64,000 nucleotides of DNA from Halomonas cupida (GTDB lineage: Bacteria > Pseudomonadota > Gammaproteobacteria > Pseudomonadales > Halomonadaceae): positions 396,823 through 460,822 of the forward strand of contig NZ_FRCA01000002.1 in the NCBI RefSeq assembly GCF_900142755.1, in the 5' to 3' direction. Numbering within the stretch: the first letter of the stretch is position 1; every line of letters starts with the position of its first letter. The translations under genes were made by a program, and so were the position numbers. Under the pieces are notes generated by a model that worked only from the letters and a program-made list of their open reading frames with translations, was not told where the DNA came from and searched no databases. This document shows, piece by piece, positions 22,753 through 31,810 of this stretch.

Positions 22753-24372
22753 TCAAATCAAGGGCAAGCCAAGCTCCTTGAGAAAACCATTATGTTCCTC
22801 GGAAGATTTTGTTATTCGCATTTCAATTTCTTCTAGCTTTTTATGAACCTCTGATAAATCGACTTCCCGCTCAGGCTTGGCGGTACTGATATAGCGGGAA
22901 ATATTGAGATTGTAATCGTTCTTCTCAATTTCCTCCATGCCTACGCGCCGAGAATAGCGCTCCTCGTCCTTGCGATATTGGTAGGCATCGACAATCTTAT
23001 CGATATGCTCTGGCAGTAAGGAATTTTGACGCTTACCTTTTTCAAAACACTCACTAGCGTTGACAAAAAGCACGTCATCAGGTTTTTTACACTTTTTCAG
23101 AACCAGAATACATACTGGAATACTGGTAGAAAAGAATAGGTTGGCAGGCAACCCAATGACAGTATCGATGTGAGCGTCTTTTAGTAACTTGGTGCGAATT
23201 CGCTGTTCCACACCGCCACGAAAAAGCACGCCATGAGGAAGAATTATGGCCATGGTGCCTTCATCACCAAGGAAGTGGAAACCATGCAGCAGGAAGGCAA
23301 AGTCCGCCGCTGATTTTGGCGCGAGGCCATAGCTTTTGAAGCGAAAGTCCTCGCCTAACGCTTCACTGGGCTGCCAACGGTAGCTGAAAGGTGGATTAGC
23401 GACAACTGCATCGCACTGAAGCTTCTTGGCCGGATTCATCTCATTGAGAAGATTCCAGTCGTTAGTCAGCGAATCGCCATGATGAATACCGAACTCGTTA
23501 TCCTTAACTCCGTGCAGCAGCATGTTCATGCGTGCAAGGTTGTAGGTGGTGATATTTTTTTCCTGCCCGTAGATCATGCCGATGCCATGCGGCCCCATCT
23601 GATGGCGCACATTGAGCAACAGCGAACCAGAACCACAGGCGAAATCCAGTATCGCATTGAGCTTCTTCTTTTTGCCAGAGGCCGGCTCTTGGCTGTCCAG
23701 AGTGACGATGCGCGAGAGAATGGTGGAGACCGATTGAGGGGTGTAGAACTCCCCAGCCTTCTTGCCGGAACCAGCAGCAAACTGACCGATTAAGTATTCG
23801 TAGGCATCGCCCAAAATGTCACTGTCGGTGGAAAATTTCGCAATTCCCTCAGCAATTTTTGTTATTATAGTACTAAGTTTTTTGTTCCGGTCAGCAGGTG
23901 TTCTACCCAGCTTTTCCGAGTTTAGATTGATCTCGGAAAACAGGCCCTGAAAGGTACTAGCGAAGGATTCGTTTTCGATATATTTAAACCCCCGCTCCAA
24001 GGTTTGCAACAAATCTTCATTCTGGGTTCGGGCGCGCTCGTAGATACTTCTCCACAAGTAATCCGGGTGGATCACATAGTGTACCTTGCGGCGCATCTGC
24101 TTTTCAAAATCGGGAACATCCTCAGTATTTTCTGTGTACCAAGCTGAAAGTGGTGCACGCCGATCATCCCCATCCAGTTTTGGGTAATCCACTCCCAGCT
24201 CTTTACTGGCTGCCGCTTCGTAGTTATCGGAGAGGTAGCGCAGAAAAAGAAATGACAACATATAGTCGCGAAAATCGTCGGCATTCATCGCCCCGCGCAG
24301 ATCATCAGCGATAGCCCAGAGGGTTTTTCCCAGTTGGTTGAGTTGTTCCTTGGTCATGGATTTCTCATTCAA
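22753..24372 (-). CDS. hsdM: Type I restriction-modification DNA methyltransferase subunit HsdM
   Basis: A 539-residue N6-adenine methyltransferase. The N-terminal helical domain begins QLNQLGKTLWAIADDLRGAM and contains DYMLSFLFLRYLSDNYE. The catalytic part has the AdoMet motif ILDFACGSGSLLLNVR and the catalytic NPPF motif in VVANPPFSYRW near residue 330, plus AIILPHGVLFRGGVE. It modifies the host DNA with HsdS and forms the restriction complex with HsdR. It is last in the hsdR-hsdS-prrC-hsdM operon, overlapping prrC by four bases. Lower GC than the flanks suggests acquisition. Confidence 0.95.
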   Translation of the reverse strand: MNEKSMTKEQLNQLGKTLWAIADDLRGAMNADDFRDYMLSFLFLRYLSDNYEAAASKELGVDYPKLDGDDRRAPLSAWYTENTEDVPDFEKQMRRKVHYVIHPDYLWRSIYERARTQNEDLLQTLERGFKYIENESFASTFQGLFSEINLNSEKLGRTPADRNKKLSTIITKIAEGIAKFSTDSDILGDAYEYLIGQFAAGSGKKAGEFYTPQSVSTILSRIVTLDSQEPASGKKKKLNAILDFACGSGSLLLNVRHQMGPHGIGMIYGQEKNITTYNLARMNMLLHGVKDNEFGIHHGDSLTNDWNLLNEMNPAKKLQCDAVVANPPFSYRWQPSEALGEDFRFKSYGLAPKSAADFAFLLHGFHFLGDEGTMAIILPHGVLFRGGVEQRIRTKLLKDAHIDTVIGLPANLFFSTSIPVCILVLKKCKKPDDVLFVNASECFEKGKRQNSLLPEHIDKIVDAYQYRKDEERYSRRVGMEEIEKNDYNLNISRYISTAKPEREVDLSEVHKKLEEIEMRITKSSEEHNGFLKELGLPLI

Positions 24373-25433
24373 AACTTAAATTGAAATTTTTCGACCAGTT
24401 TATTATATATTTCCTTAAACAAACCAGCCTCATGATCACTCATCATTTCCGTTTGGTCATAATACACAGACTTATGTGAGTGCATATTTATCACATGCAT
24501 AACTTCTTCGGAATTTACAATCCCAATTTTTCTCAAGGTGTATCCTGGAGCTCTAGTACCCAAAAAAGATGCAACATTTTCCAAAAGTTGTCGCAACAGG
24601 GAGAAGTGATAGGTGTATAGCTGTCTATCACTTGCTTCCTTCAACACCTGTAGTAGATGAAGGTGATAAAGGAAAACATTTCGTTGTGGTACATCCAGTA
24701 CTACACCTACGTCCGTACGCTTCAAAATACGCAGCCCCGTCAGATTTTTATATCGACCACTCTTTTCTCCTTCTGTCAAACGATTGGCTAGAATAGAAAA
24801 CAACCCAATGTGATGAGTGGTTATTATTATAGACTTCTTCTTATAACTCTGCTCAACCAGCTGATATAAAGTATCAGCTGTCAGAAAAATATTATGATCA
24901 TCTAGACTAGACACCGGGTCATCGATAAAAATATGTGCGTCCTGCTCGTTAGCCCAACCATCGACGTCTAGTAAAGAAAGGAAAAAACACCAGACAAAAA
25001 TTCGCTCTTCTCCCCGTGAAATTTTTATGGGAGTTTCTTCTTCGCCCTCATTGTAAAACGTGACCGACTCAATTCCCTTTTCAAGATCATCGTAAGGGTT
25101 TAACCTAAACCTAAAGCACGGATTATACTGGGCCAACTTCTCCATCACAGCATCTTCATCATCATAAATAAAGCTGTGAAACTGGTTCAAACGACTTGGC
25201 AGTATCTTCAGCCTGATATCGGCACCATCGTTTTCTTCATCATTATCCCAAACAAACAAATCCTCGCTGTAAGCATTATAATAAACACCTGAATGCTGAC
25301 CACCATTCCTCTCTTTAGTGTAATTCTTATAAGCAACAGAAAGCTGAGTTTTTCCTGTACCATTAAATGCATAAATGAGAACAATACTCTCATCCATTCC
25401 CTGAATTTCTTTTGCAATATCATCTAGGCTCAT
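24369..25433 (-). CDS. prrC: PrrC-type tRNA anticodon nuclease associated with type I R-M
   Basis: The 354-residue protein follows E. coli PrrC closely in motif order: LIYAFNGTGKTQLS (Walker A, residues about 19-32), YYNAYSEDLFVWDND, KISRGEERIFVW, HIFIDDPVSSLDDHN (Walker B) and IIITTHH. In the C-terminal half HFSLLRQLLENVASFLG supplies Arg281 and Glu285, and NMHSHKS supplies His320, matching the PrrC catalytic Arg-Glu-His triad. PrrC cleaves tRNA-Lys when a phage anti-restriction factor inhibits the R-M complex that holds it silent. Four-base overlaps with hsdS and hsdM place it inside the R-M operon. tRNA specificity is inferred by homology. Confidence 0.88.
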   Translation of the reverse strand: MSLDDIAKEIQGMDESIVLIYAFNGTGKTQLSVAYKNYTKERNGGQHSGVYYNAYSEDLFVWDNDEENDGADIRLKILPSRLNQFHSFIYDDEDAVMEKLAQYNPCFRFRLNPYDDLEKGIESVTFYNEGEEETPIKISRGEERIFVWCFFLSLLDVDGWANEQDAHIFIDDPVSSLDDHNIFLTADTLYQLVEQSYKKKSIIITTHHIGLFSILANRLTEGEKSGRYKNLTGLRILKRTDVGVVLDVPQRNVFLYHLHLLQVLKEASDRQLYTYHFSLLRQLLENVASFLGTRAPGYTLRKIGIVNSEEVMHVINMHSHKSVYYDQTEMMSDHEAGLFKEIYNKLVEKFQFKF

Positions 25434-26707
25434 ACAACTACCTCAGGGCTTGGAAAGAGATGCTGCATCAATCCTTTTTTATGGAACTTTAGGGCGTCAA
25501 TTTTTTCCGACTGCGCGATGATCAACGCATCGAAAGACGAGAGGCAATCAGCGATTTTCTGTTGTTCTACTTCAGTCGATGGAATTGGAATTTTGAAGGA
25601 CCTAATTTGCCCAAAATTCAACCCTTGCCGGTTTCCTCCTGCCTGAAAACTGTCAATCTGGTTTTGGCCACGATCTGACAACAGGAATTGATTCAAAAAG
25701 AAGGGGTTCAACTCACGCCGTTTAGTACGAATGATACAAACATGCTGATTAACATTCCCACTAGAAATACGTAGATCAGCGATTGCGCTTCTCCCAATAG
25801 ACGCACCCGTTATATTGAGAAGGACATCGAGACCTTTGATTTCAGTGGAACCAAAAGACTTGTGGGTTTCTTCATCAATGAACACAATGTCGTCTAAGAC
25901 CAACTCACCCCACCCGACATTTTGACTTCTGATAAACGGTCGCCCTTCTGACTTGTAATTCTTATCTCCACCTCGTGGAGTAATTCCACTACCAACTTTC
26001 GTCGTCAAAGACTCTAGCTCACGAATCCTCCACCCCTCCGCATCCTGAAACTCGGGAAATCGCAGGCGGGGAACGCTTTCACCCTCGCGGGGGAAGAACT
26101 GCTGCATTAGACCTTTTTTGTGGGTCTTGAGAGCATCGAGCTTCTCCGTATGGGAGGCGATCAATGTGTCGAGAGACGAGAGGCAGTCGGCGATTTTTTT
26201 TTGTTCGGGAAGCTCTGGAAATAAAGCACTCCAAGAACAAAGCGTTTTAAAGTAGAGCCTAGTTCTTGTTCCGCCTTTTTTCTGAGCTTCCGCGAACCGC
26301 TTAAAATCTTCACCATCATTTAGTTTGTGAAGAAGAAATCGCGAATCCAAGCCCGACGTTTTAAAGACCGGGTATTCTTTGCTTACAGCTATCCTATGCC
26401 CTGTACCATTTATATTGAACTTAAAAGTCGCATCATCACTCATATGGCGATATACAAAATACCCCGCCGGGACAATGCCGTATTCGCCCTCATTCAGGAC
26501 CTCTCGCCCATCATAATAATCTTTTTGAAACTTAAGCCCCGTCCTTGTGGAACTATAAATAGGAAAATCATTTCCAGCAGCATCTACTCTTTCCGAATAG
26601 TTTTCTAGAAATGGTTTAAGCTCTTTGTATTCCCACTCATCTGAGAACTCGGGAAATCTCAGCCTAGGCACCAAAGTCTGCTTCTCGTCCTTCATATCCC
26701 TACTCAT
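25430..26707 (-). CDS. hsdS: Type I restriction-modification specificity subunit HsdS
   Basis: About 425 residues with two target-recognition domains (beginning DEWEYKELKPFLENYSERVD and EGWRIRELESLTTKVGSGIT) each followed by a near-identical conserved helix (QKKIADCLSSLDTLIASHTE with KLDALKTHKKGLMQQFFP, and QQKIADCLSSFDALIIAQSE with KIDALKFHKKGLMQHLFP). This repeat defines the spacer helices that set the gap in the bipartite target. The start is placed at ATG 26707, overlapping the hsdR stop; ATG 26695 is possible, and 26731 would lie deeper in hsdR. Target sequence is not predictable from inspection. Confidence 0.92.
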   Translation of the reverse strand: MSRDMKDEKQTLVPRLRFPEFSDEWEYKELKPFLENYSERVDAAGNDFPIYSSTRTGLKFQKDYYDGREVLNEGEYGIVPAGYFVYRHMSDDATFKFNINGTGHRIAVSKEYPVFKTSGLDSRFLLHKLNDGEDFKRFAEAQKKGGTRTRLYFKTLCSWSALFPELPEQKKIADCLSSLDTLIASHTEKLDALKTHKKGLMQQFFPREGESVPRLRFPEFQDAEGWRIRELESLTTKVGSGITPRGGDKNYKSEGRPFIRSQNVGWGELVLDDIVFIDEETHKSFGSTEIKGLDVLLNITGASIGRSAIADLRISSGNVNQHVCIIRTKRRELNPFFLNQFLLSDRGQNQIDSFQAGGNRQGLNFGQIRSFKIPIPSTEVEQQKIADCLSSFDALIIAQSEKIDALKFHKKGLMQHLFPSPEVVV

Positions 26708-29700
26708 ACGCCGCCAACCCTGAAATTTCACGTCCGCCAGCCTGTTTTTTCAAAAAGGGTACCAATTCTTCCATCAGTGCCAGTTCGGCCTTGCTGCGCG
26801 CTTTCCAGCCCAGTCCCAGTGGTTCAAATAAATCGCTTAACTGTTCACCGTCAAAGATCATCCGATTTAGAATACCGTCCACAAAGGCTTGCAAGGCATC
26901 GTGTATTAGCCCATGTCGTTCGGCCAAAATACTCAGTTCATCCCGGGCCTTTTGGGACCTGAAGATCTGGTAGCCCTCGCGAATGGCTTGTTCGCTCAGC
27001 CCCTTGCCTGCTTCCAGAGTGTTGATATAAGCGATGATATCGTCGCGTTCATCCATCAGGTTACTGTTCGCGCCCAGCAGGTTGATCAGCTGGCTGCGGC
27101 TCATGGTTTGCTTGCCGGGAGCTTCCTGACTGAAGCGGGCCACTAGGCCCATGATGTAGTCGTAGTCAATCAGACTGGAGGAAAAAAGCACGAACTCGAA
27201 ATCCAGTTGCTCGATGGCCTGCTGTGCATCGCTTGCTTGATCACCGCTTTTGCCTTGCTGTTCTTTCAGACGCTGGGCGGTTTCCAGGTAGGAGCCACGC
27301 AACGCACGCAGCTCATCCTCCGGCAGGAGGGTGTTGATTGCTTCCTTTTGTTCGTCACTCAGGTCAGTGTATTGATCAAGCTGGGTTTTCAGGCGTTGGA
27401 CTTCCTTGAAGCGGTTAATGAATTCAATGCGCGCGGTATCGCCCTTAAGGTTGTAGACGCCTTTAGGTTCAAAAACCACGCCGCTCTTTTCATCACTCGG
27501 TTCAACGTGTTGCGCCATAAACTGTTCCATGGCCATGACGGCTTTTTCGTATTTTTCAATCACCGCGGGAGCTGGGTCTACCAGCCAGATTTCACGAGAG
27601 CGGCCGGTATCCTCGCCGGAGAAAAGCGCAATGGCTTCATCCACGGACTGCTCCTGCCCACGAAAGTCAAGGACATTGCCATAGGGCTTGGTGTCATTGA
27701 GCACGCGGTTAGTGCGTGAGAAGGCCTGGATCAATCCGTGGTACTTGAGATTCTTGTCCACGTACAGAGTATTAAGGTACTTGGAGTCGAAGCCGGTAAG
27801 CAGCATGTCTACGACTATCGTAATGTCGATTTTGTTTTTCTGCGGATAATCACTGTTGCGATATTGCTGCTCCTTTATGCGCTGCTGCACATCCTGATAG
27901 TAAAGATCGAACTCGTTGACATTGTGATTGCTGCTGTACTGGGCATTGTAGTCGGAAATAATCTCTTGCAACGCAGCCTTTTTCCGCTCCGGCTCTTGCT
28001 GGTTGTCAGCCTTCTCCTGGGGAAGATCTTCTTGTAGTTGTTTGATATCCTTATTACCGTTAGCTGGCGGCGAAAAAACGCAGGCGACATTCAGCGACTG
28101 ATAATCCGGATCTTCGATATAGCGCTCGGCCTGAATCTCTTTGAACAACCGGTAGTAGCTAATGGCATCGTTGATAGATGCCGTGGCTAGTATAGCGTTG
28201 AAACGGCGCTGATTGGTGGCCGCATTGTGCTTCTCCAGAATCGCGTCCACTATCAATCTTGCAGAGGCCTGCTGGGTCAGCGCATGCTTGGTCCTTGAGT
28301 TCGCTTTTGCCTTGCTATTATTATCTTGGGCCTGCTCTTTTTTCTTCTGACTTTCCGGCTTGAAATAGTCAATATGGAAGCGCAACACGTTTTTATCATC
28401 AATCGCGTGAGTGATGGTGTAGGCGTGTAGTTGCTTTTCAAAGATGTCTTTGGTGGTTTTGTAAGAACCAACGGTGCCGTCGATCTGCTTATAGCTGGCG
28501 TTGTCGTCAAAAATGGGAGTGCCAGTAAAGCCAAATAATTGAGCCCTAGGAAAAAATTCCTTGATGGCCTGGTGATTGTCACCAAACTGGGAGCGATGAC
28601 ATTCGTCAAAAATGATTACGATACGCTTGTCGCGCAGAGGCTCCAGCCGTTCTTTGTAGGTAAGCTGGCCCTTTTCCTTATGCTGTTGGGCCTTTTTGCT
28701 GGTTTCATCCAGCGCCAAGCCGAGCTTCTGGATGGTGGTAACGATTACCTTGTCGGCGTAGTCCTCAGAGAGCAGGCGACGCACCAGAGTTTCGGTGTTG
28801 GTATTCTCCTCAACGCAGCCTTCCTGAAATCGATTAAACTCCTCGCGGGTTTGACGATCGAGATCCTTGCGGTCCACCACAAACAGGCATTTCTCAATGT
28901 CTGGGGTATCCTTGAGCAGGGTAGAAGCCTTGAAGGAGGTGAGTGTCTTGCCACTGCCGGTGGTGTGCCAGATGTAGCCATTGCCCCGGTTCTGTTGGAT
29001 GCACTCGACAATGGCCTTGACCGCATAGATCTGGTAAGGACGCATGATCATCAGTTTTTGCTCGCTGGCCACCAGTACCATATAGCGGCTAATCATCTGA
29101 CTCAAAGTGCATTTGGCGAGAAACTTGTCGGCAAAGTCGTCCAGATGGGTGATTTTGGTATTATCTTCGCCGGCCAGCTGATAAATAGGCAAAAAGCGCT
29201 CATCGGCATTGAACGCAAAGTGCTGATTGTGGTTGTTGGCAAAGTAATAGGTGCTGCTTCGGTTACTGACAATAAACAACTGCATGAAGCACAGCAGCGT
29301 GTTGCCATAGCCATTGCCAGGCTCGTTCTTGTATTGGACGACCTGCTCCATCGCGCGGCGCGGATTGATGCCGAGGGTTTTCAGCTCGATCTGCACCACA
29401 GGCACACCGTTGATCAGTAGGATCACGTCATAGCGGTGGTGACTGTTGTCGGTGTTGATACGCAGTTGGTTGATGACCTCGAAATCGTTTTTGCACCAAT
29501 CCTTAAGGTTGACCAGCATGTAGTGCAACGGGGTGCCATCCTCACGCTGAAAGTAGCCGTATTCGCGCAAGGTCTTTGCCGCCTGAAAAACATCCGCGTT
29601 GATGATTCCATCGCGCAGCCGGGAGAACTCCGCATCCGTTAGGCGGACGCGGTTAAGTGCCTCGAACTTCTCGCGGAAGTTCCGCTCCAGCGCGACTTTG

Positions 29701-29786
29701 TCGCGAATGTCGGGACGGTAGGTATATTTAAGCTCTTCGAGCTTGCTGATCAAGTTCTGCTCGATCTGGCTTTCTTTCAAGGTCAT
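26700..29786 (-). CDS. hsdR: Type I restriction endonuclease subunit R (HsdR)
   Basis: The 1028-residue protein has the EcoR124-like layout. A PD-(D/E)xK nuclease (HRYDVILLINGVPVVQIELK) lies near residues 117-137. The SF2 translocase has Walker A HTTGSGKT, IIFDECHRSQFG (DECH), FGFTGTPIF, VDMLLTGFDSKYLNTLYVDK and QAFSRTNRV. A helical C-terminus follows for assembly with HsdM/HsdS. It translocates and cuts unmodified DNA. It is the first gene of the operon, an unusual order with hsdR leading and hsdM last. All key motifs are intact. Confidence 0.96.
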   Translation of the reverse strand: MTLKESQIEQNLISKLEELKYTYRPDIRDKVALERNFREKFEALNRVRLTDAEFSRLRDGIINADVFQAAKTLREYGYFQREDGTPLHYMLVNLKDWCKNDFEVINQLRINTDNSHHRYDVILLINGVPVVQIELKTLGINPRRAMEQVVQYKNEPGNGYGNTLLCFMQLFIVSNRSSTYYFANNHNQHFAFNADERFLPIYQLAGEDNTKITHLDDFADKFLAKCTLSQMISRYMVLVASEQKLMIMRPYQIYAVKAIVECIQQNRGNGYIWHTTGSGKTLTSFKASTLLKDTPDIEKCLFVVDRKDLDRQTREEFNRFQEGCVEENTNTETLVRRLLSEDYADKVIVTTIQKLGLALDETSKKAQQHKEKGQLTYKERLEPLRDKRIVIIFDECHRSQFGDNHQAIKEFFPRAQLFGFTGTPIFDDNASYKQIDGTVGSYKTTKDIFEKQLHAYTITHAIDDKNVLRFHIDYFKPESQKKKEQAQDNNSKAKANSRTKHALTQQASARLIVDAILEKHNAATNQRRFNAILATASINDAISYYRLFKEIQAERYIEDPDYQSLNVACVFSPPANGNKDIKQLQEDLPQEKADNQQEPERKKAALQEIISDYNAQYSSNHNVNEFDLYYQDVQQRIKEQQYRNSDYPQKNKIDITIVVDMLLTGFDSKYLNTLYVDKNLKYHGLIQAFSRTNRVLNDTKPYGNVLDFRGQEQSVDEAIALFSGEDTGRSREIWLVDPAPAVIEKYEKAVMAMEQFMAQHVEPSDEKSGVVFEPKGVYNLKGDTARIEFINRFKEVQRLKTQLDQYTDLSDEQKEAINTLLPEDELRALRGSYLETAQRLKEQQGKSGDQASDAQQAIEQLDFEFVLFSSSLIDYDYIMGLVARFSQEAPGKQTMSRSQLINLLGANSNLMDERDDIIAYINTLEAGKGLSEQAIREGYQIFRSQKARDELSILAERHGLIHDALQAFVDGILNRMIFDGEQLSDLFEPLGLGWKARSKAELALMEELVPFLKKQAGGREISGLAAYE

Positions 29787-30233
29787 TCTGATAACTCTTC
29801 TGACTTGCCACGGGATTGTGGCTGCGCACCATGCCTTGATGATTGAGTCAGCATTCTACACTTTGAGGCACTTGGACCGAAGCGTGCGCCATTATGCAGG
29901 CCTGTCAAGGGTAAGCTCATCGCTCATACTCCAGCGCCCAAGACGAAACGTGCTGTGCTGACAGAAAGCAGCAACCGCTGACAACCTTTCCCTACCTATC
30001 TCGGGGTAACCGTTGGCTTAGGTGCGCTTTCTGACGAGTGCGGCCTCCGCAATTAACGCCTGTTGGGTTGATAGTACCTTGGTATCACTGAATGACGGCT
30101 TTCCAACTACCAGAGGGGGTCTTGACGATGGTGGCCATGAAAATCTCCAGGAGGCTGAAGAATCGGTACTGTACCGAAACTGTACCCTTGGACTATGGGA
30201 CTCACCAGAGAGAATTCGTAAGATGCTGATTTT

Positions 30234-30235
<2 letters not shown>
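29787..30235. other. Island right-end non-coding segment
   Basis: Between hsdR and the tRNA there is no intact gene. It contains the integrase remnant at 30085-30138 and GTAC-rich motifs at about 30160-30187 that may be recombinase arm sites. The hsdR promoter should lie within the first 200 bases; I could not pick a convincing one. Confidence 0.45.
30085..30138 (-). pseudogene. N-terminal remnant of a phage-type tyrosine integrase
   Basis: ATG at 30138 opens the frame MATIVKTPSGSWKAVIQ and then TGA. This is the usual opening of a common class of tRNA-targeting site-specific integrases (MATIxKTPSGxWKAxIR). GGAG lies ten bases upstream of the ATG. Nothing integrase-like follows, so the rest has been deleted. 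The position, about 100 bases inside the tRNA end, is where such integrases normally begin. Confidence 0.65.
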
Positions 30236-30312
<77 letters not shown>

Positions 30313-30482
30313 GTCTTGCGAGGAAGGTGGCGATGGTTGCCAGGCTGTTGATCAACCTGGCAAATCTACGCGGGCAGTATCATACCCAAAGCGGCCTGGT
30401 GCTTCCAGTGGTCGAGTCATGATCCGGTCACTTTTCTTGTCTTGCACCAGGCACCAGGCTCCCCTCTCAGCTCACGTCGGGT

Positions 30483-31520
30483 TCATGCCAGGCCGAGGAT
30501 GGTGTACAGCGCTTCGCAGGAGTGGCGCTCATCACGGTCGTCGACGCTGCCGAGCTGGTGGTTGCGGTCGTTGTCGTAGGCGACGAACAGCCGTTCTCGA
30601 TCCAGCACCGCGAGGCCTTCCGCCTTGTGTTCGAACTCCAGCGGCGTGCCATCTTCCAGCGTTACCAGGGTGGGCTCCTTGCCTGCATGGAAATCTTCCA
30701 GCGACATCACCCACAGGTAACCACCGATCACTTCCTCGCCGTCGATTTCGGTCTCGAAGCTGGTCAGCAGATAGATCTGGCCGTGATAGGGGTCGTACTC
30801 GATGCTCGACAAGGCACACTCATAGCGCACGCCTTCGTGGTCACAGGGGTCGAAGCTGTACACATCGTGCAACGCATCGATGAATTCCAGGTTGTGGCTG
30901 TCATTGACGATGAAGTGGGCGCCGATGACGCGGCGCTGATAGGTAAAGTCGTCGTGCGCCCTGCCCTGCTCACGAATGCCGAACAGCAGCAGGCCATCGC
31001 CCTTGTCGCTGGGAATGGCAGCCAGCCCTTCGATCTTGTAGTAGGGATCACCCACGGCAGCCGTCATCTTGCGGCGCAGCTCCAGTGATCCTTCCACGCC
31101 GTCACGCGGATCGGGGTCAACCACCTGCACCTGTTCCGGCTCACCAACCGGCCAGACCAGCAGATGGTTGTAGTCGTTCAGGTCGTGGGTGTGATCGTCG
31201 ATACGATCGAAGCCGGTGGTGGCAATCATGTACCGGCCATTGGTGGTCAGTGCGAAATCCTCGTACTTCACCGCCTGCTTGATCTTCGCCTGGGTCAGGT
31301 ATTCCAGCCGGGTGTCGTCCGGCCCGCTGCTGTCGAGGGGCAGCTTGAACACGGCGGAACGTCCCTCTCCGGGGATCGGCTTGTCACTGGCCAGCATCAG
31401 GCTCTTGCCGTCATACGCCACAGCCGATACCTCGACATTGACGAGGTTGCCATCACTGTCCTTCAGTCCGGCGGGAAAGCAGTGGATGGTGCCCTGCTGC
31501 AATATGCGCACACTGGTCAT
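30483..31520 (-). CDS. Hypothetical protein, probable beta-propeller
   Basis: A 345-residue acidic protein without a signal peptide or membrane segment. Repeated strand-like units such as SAVAYDGKSLMLASDKP, YYKIEGLAAIPSDKGDGLLL, CALSSIEYDPYHGQIYLLTS and HKAEGLAVLDRERLFVAYDN suggest a propeller fold related to DUF3616/esterase-like phytase proteins. This is fold inference only. The start at ATG 31520 has GGAGAAG immediately upstream, better than the earlier ATG at 31532. It is monocistronic, divergent from the siderophore receptor gene and outside the island. Confidence 0.6.
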   Translation of the reverse strand: MTSVRILQQGTIHCFPAGLKDSDGNLVNVEVSAVAYDGKSLMLASDKPIPGEGRSAVFKLPLDSSGPDDTRLEYLTQAKIKQAVKYEDFALTTNGRYMIATTGFDRIDDHTHDLNDYNHLLVWPVGEPEQVQVVDPDPRDGVEGSLELRRKMTAAVGDPYYKIEGLAAIPSDKGDGLLLFGIREQGRAHDDFTYQRRVIGAHFIVNDSHNLEFIDALHDVYSFDPCDHEGVRYECALSSIEYDPYHGQIYLLTSFETEIDGEEVIGGYLWVMSLEDFHAGKEPTLVTLEDGTPLEFEHKAEGLAVLDRERLFVAYDNDRNHQLGSVDDRDERHSCEALYTILGLA

Positions 31521-31610
31521 GAGCTTCTCCATCTGATGAAAGACTGCTGTTCAGACCCGAGTATCCGGGAGAAGTTTGCTGCATGAAACCCATCGTCTCT
31601 GTCCTTCCCT

Positions 31611-31652
31611 TACATGGCCCTTCCTGCATGGCCTCTCCTGCATGGCCTCTTC
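31611..31652. repeat. 14-bp tandem repeat, three copies
   Basis: Units TACATGGCCCTTCC, TGCATGGCCTCTCC and TGCATGGCCTCTTC lie upstream of the receptor gene, in the divergent intergenic region. Confidence 0.75.
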
Positions 31653-31684
31653 TACACATGACGCCATCTGCAAACACAAATGCA

Positions 31685-31710
31685 AAACCTTCTCATTACT
31701 TGCATATTTC
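31685..31710. promoter_or_regulatory. Weak candidate Fur-type site upstream of receptor
   Basis: The reverse strand reads GTAATGAGAAGG, sharing the AATGAGAA core seen in the stronger boxes at 50304 and 50538. It lies about 110 bases before the receptor start. Assignment is tentative. Confidence 0.3.
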
Positions 31711-31810
31711 GGTATATTGCGGCCGGTAGCGCTCCTGCATCCGAGACGCATGAAAGGCGCCAGCTCCCTCGATAACAACACAACTTCTCCCGGATCCTTC
31801 AAGGCAAAGC

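Noticed and set aside
28539..29420. Long plus-strand frame of 293 codons opposite hsdR
   Set aside because: It is an antisense shadow of the conserved HsdR motifs, with no ribosome binding site or family features.
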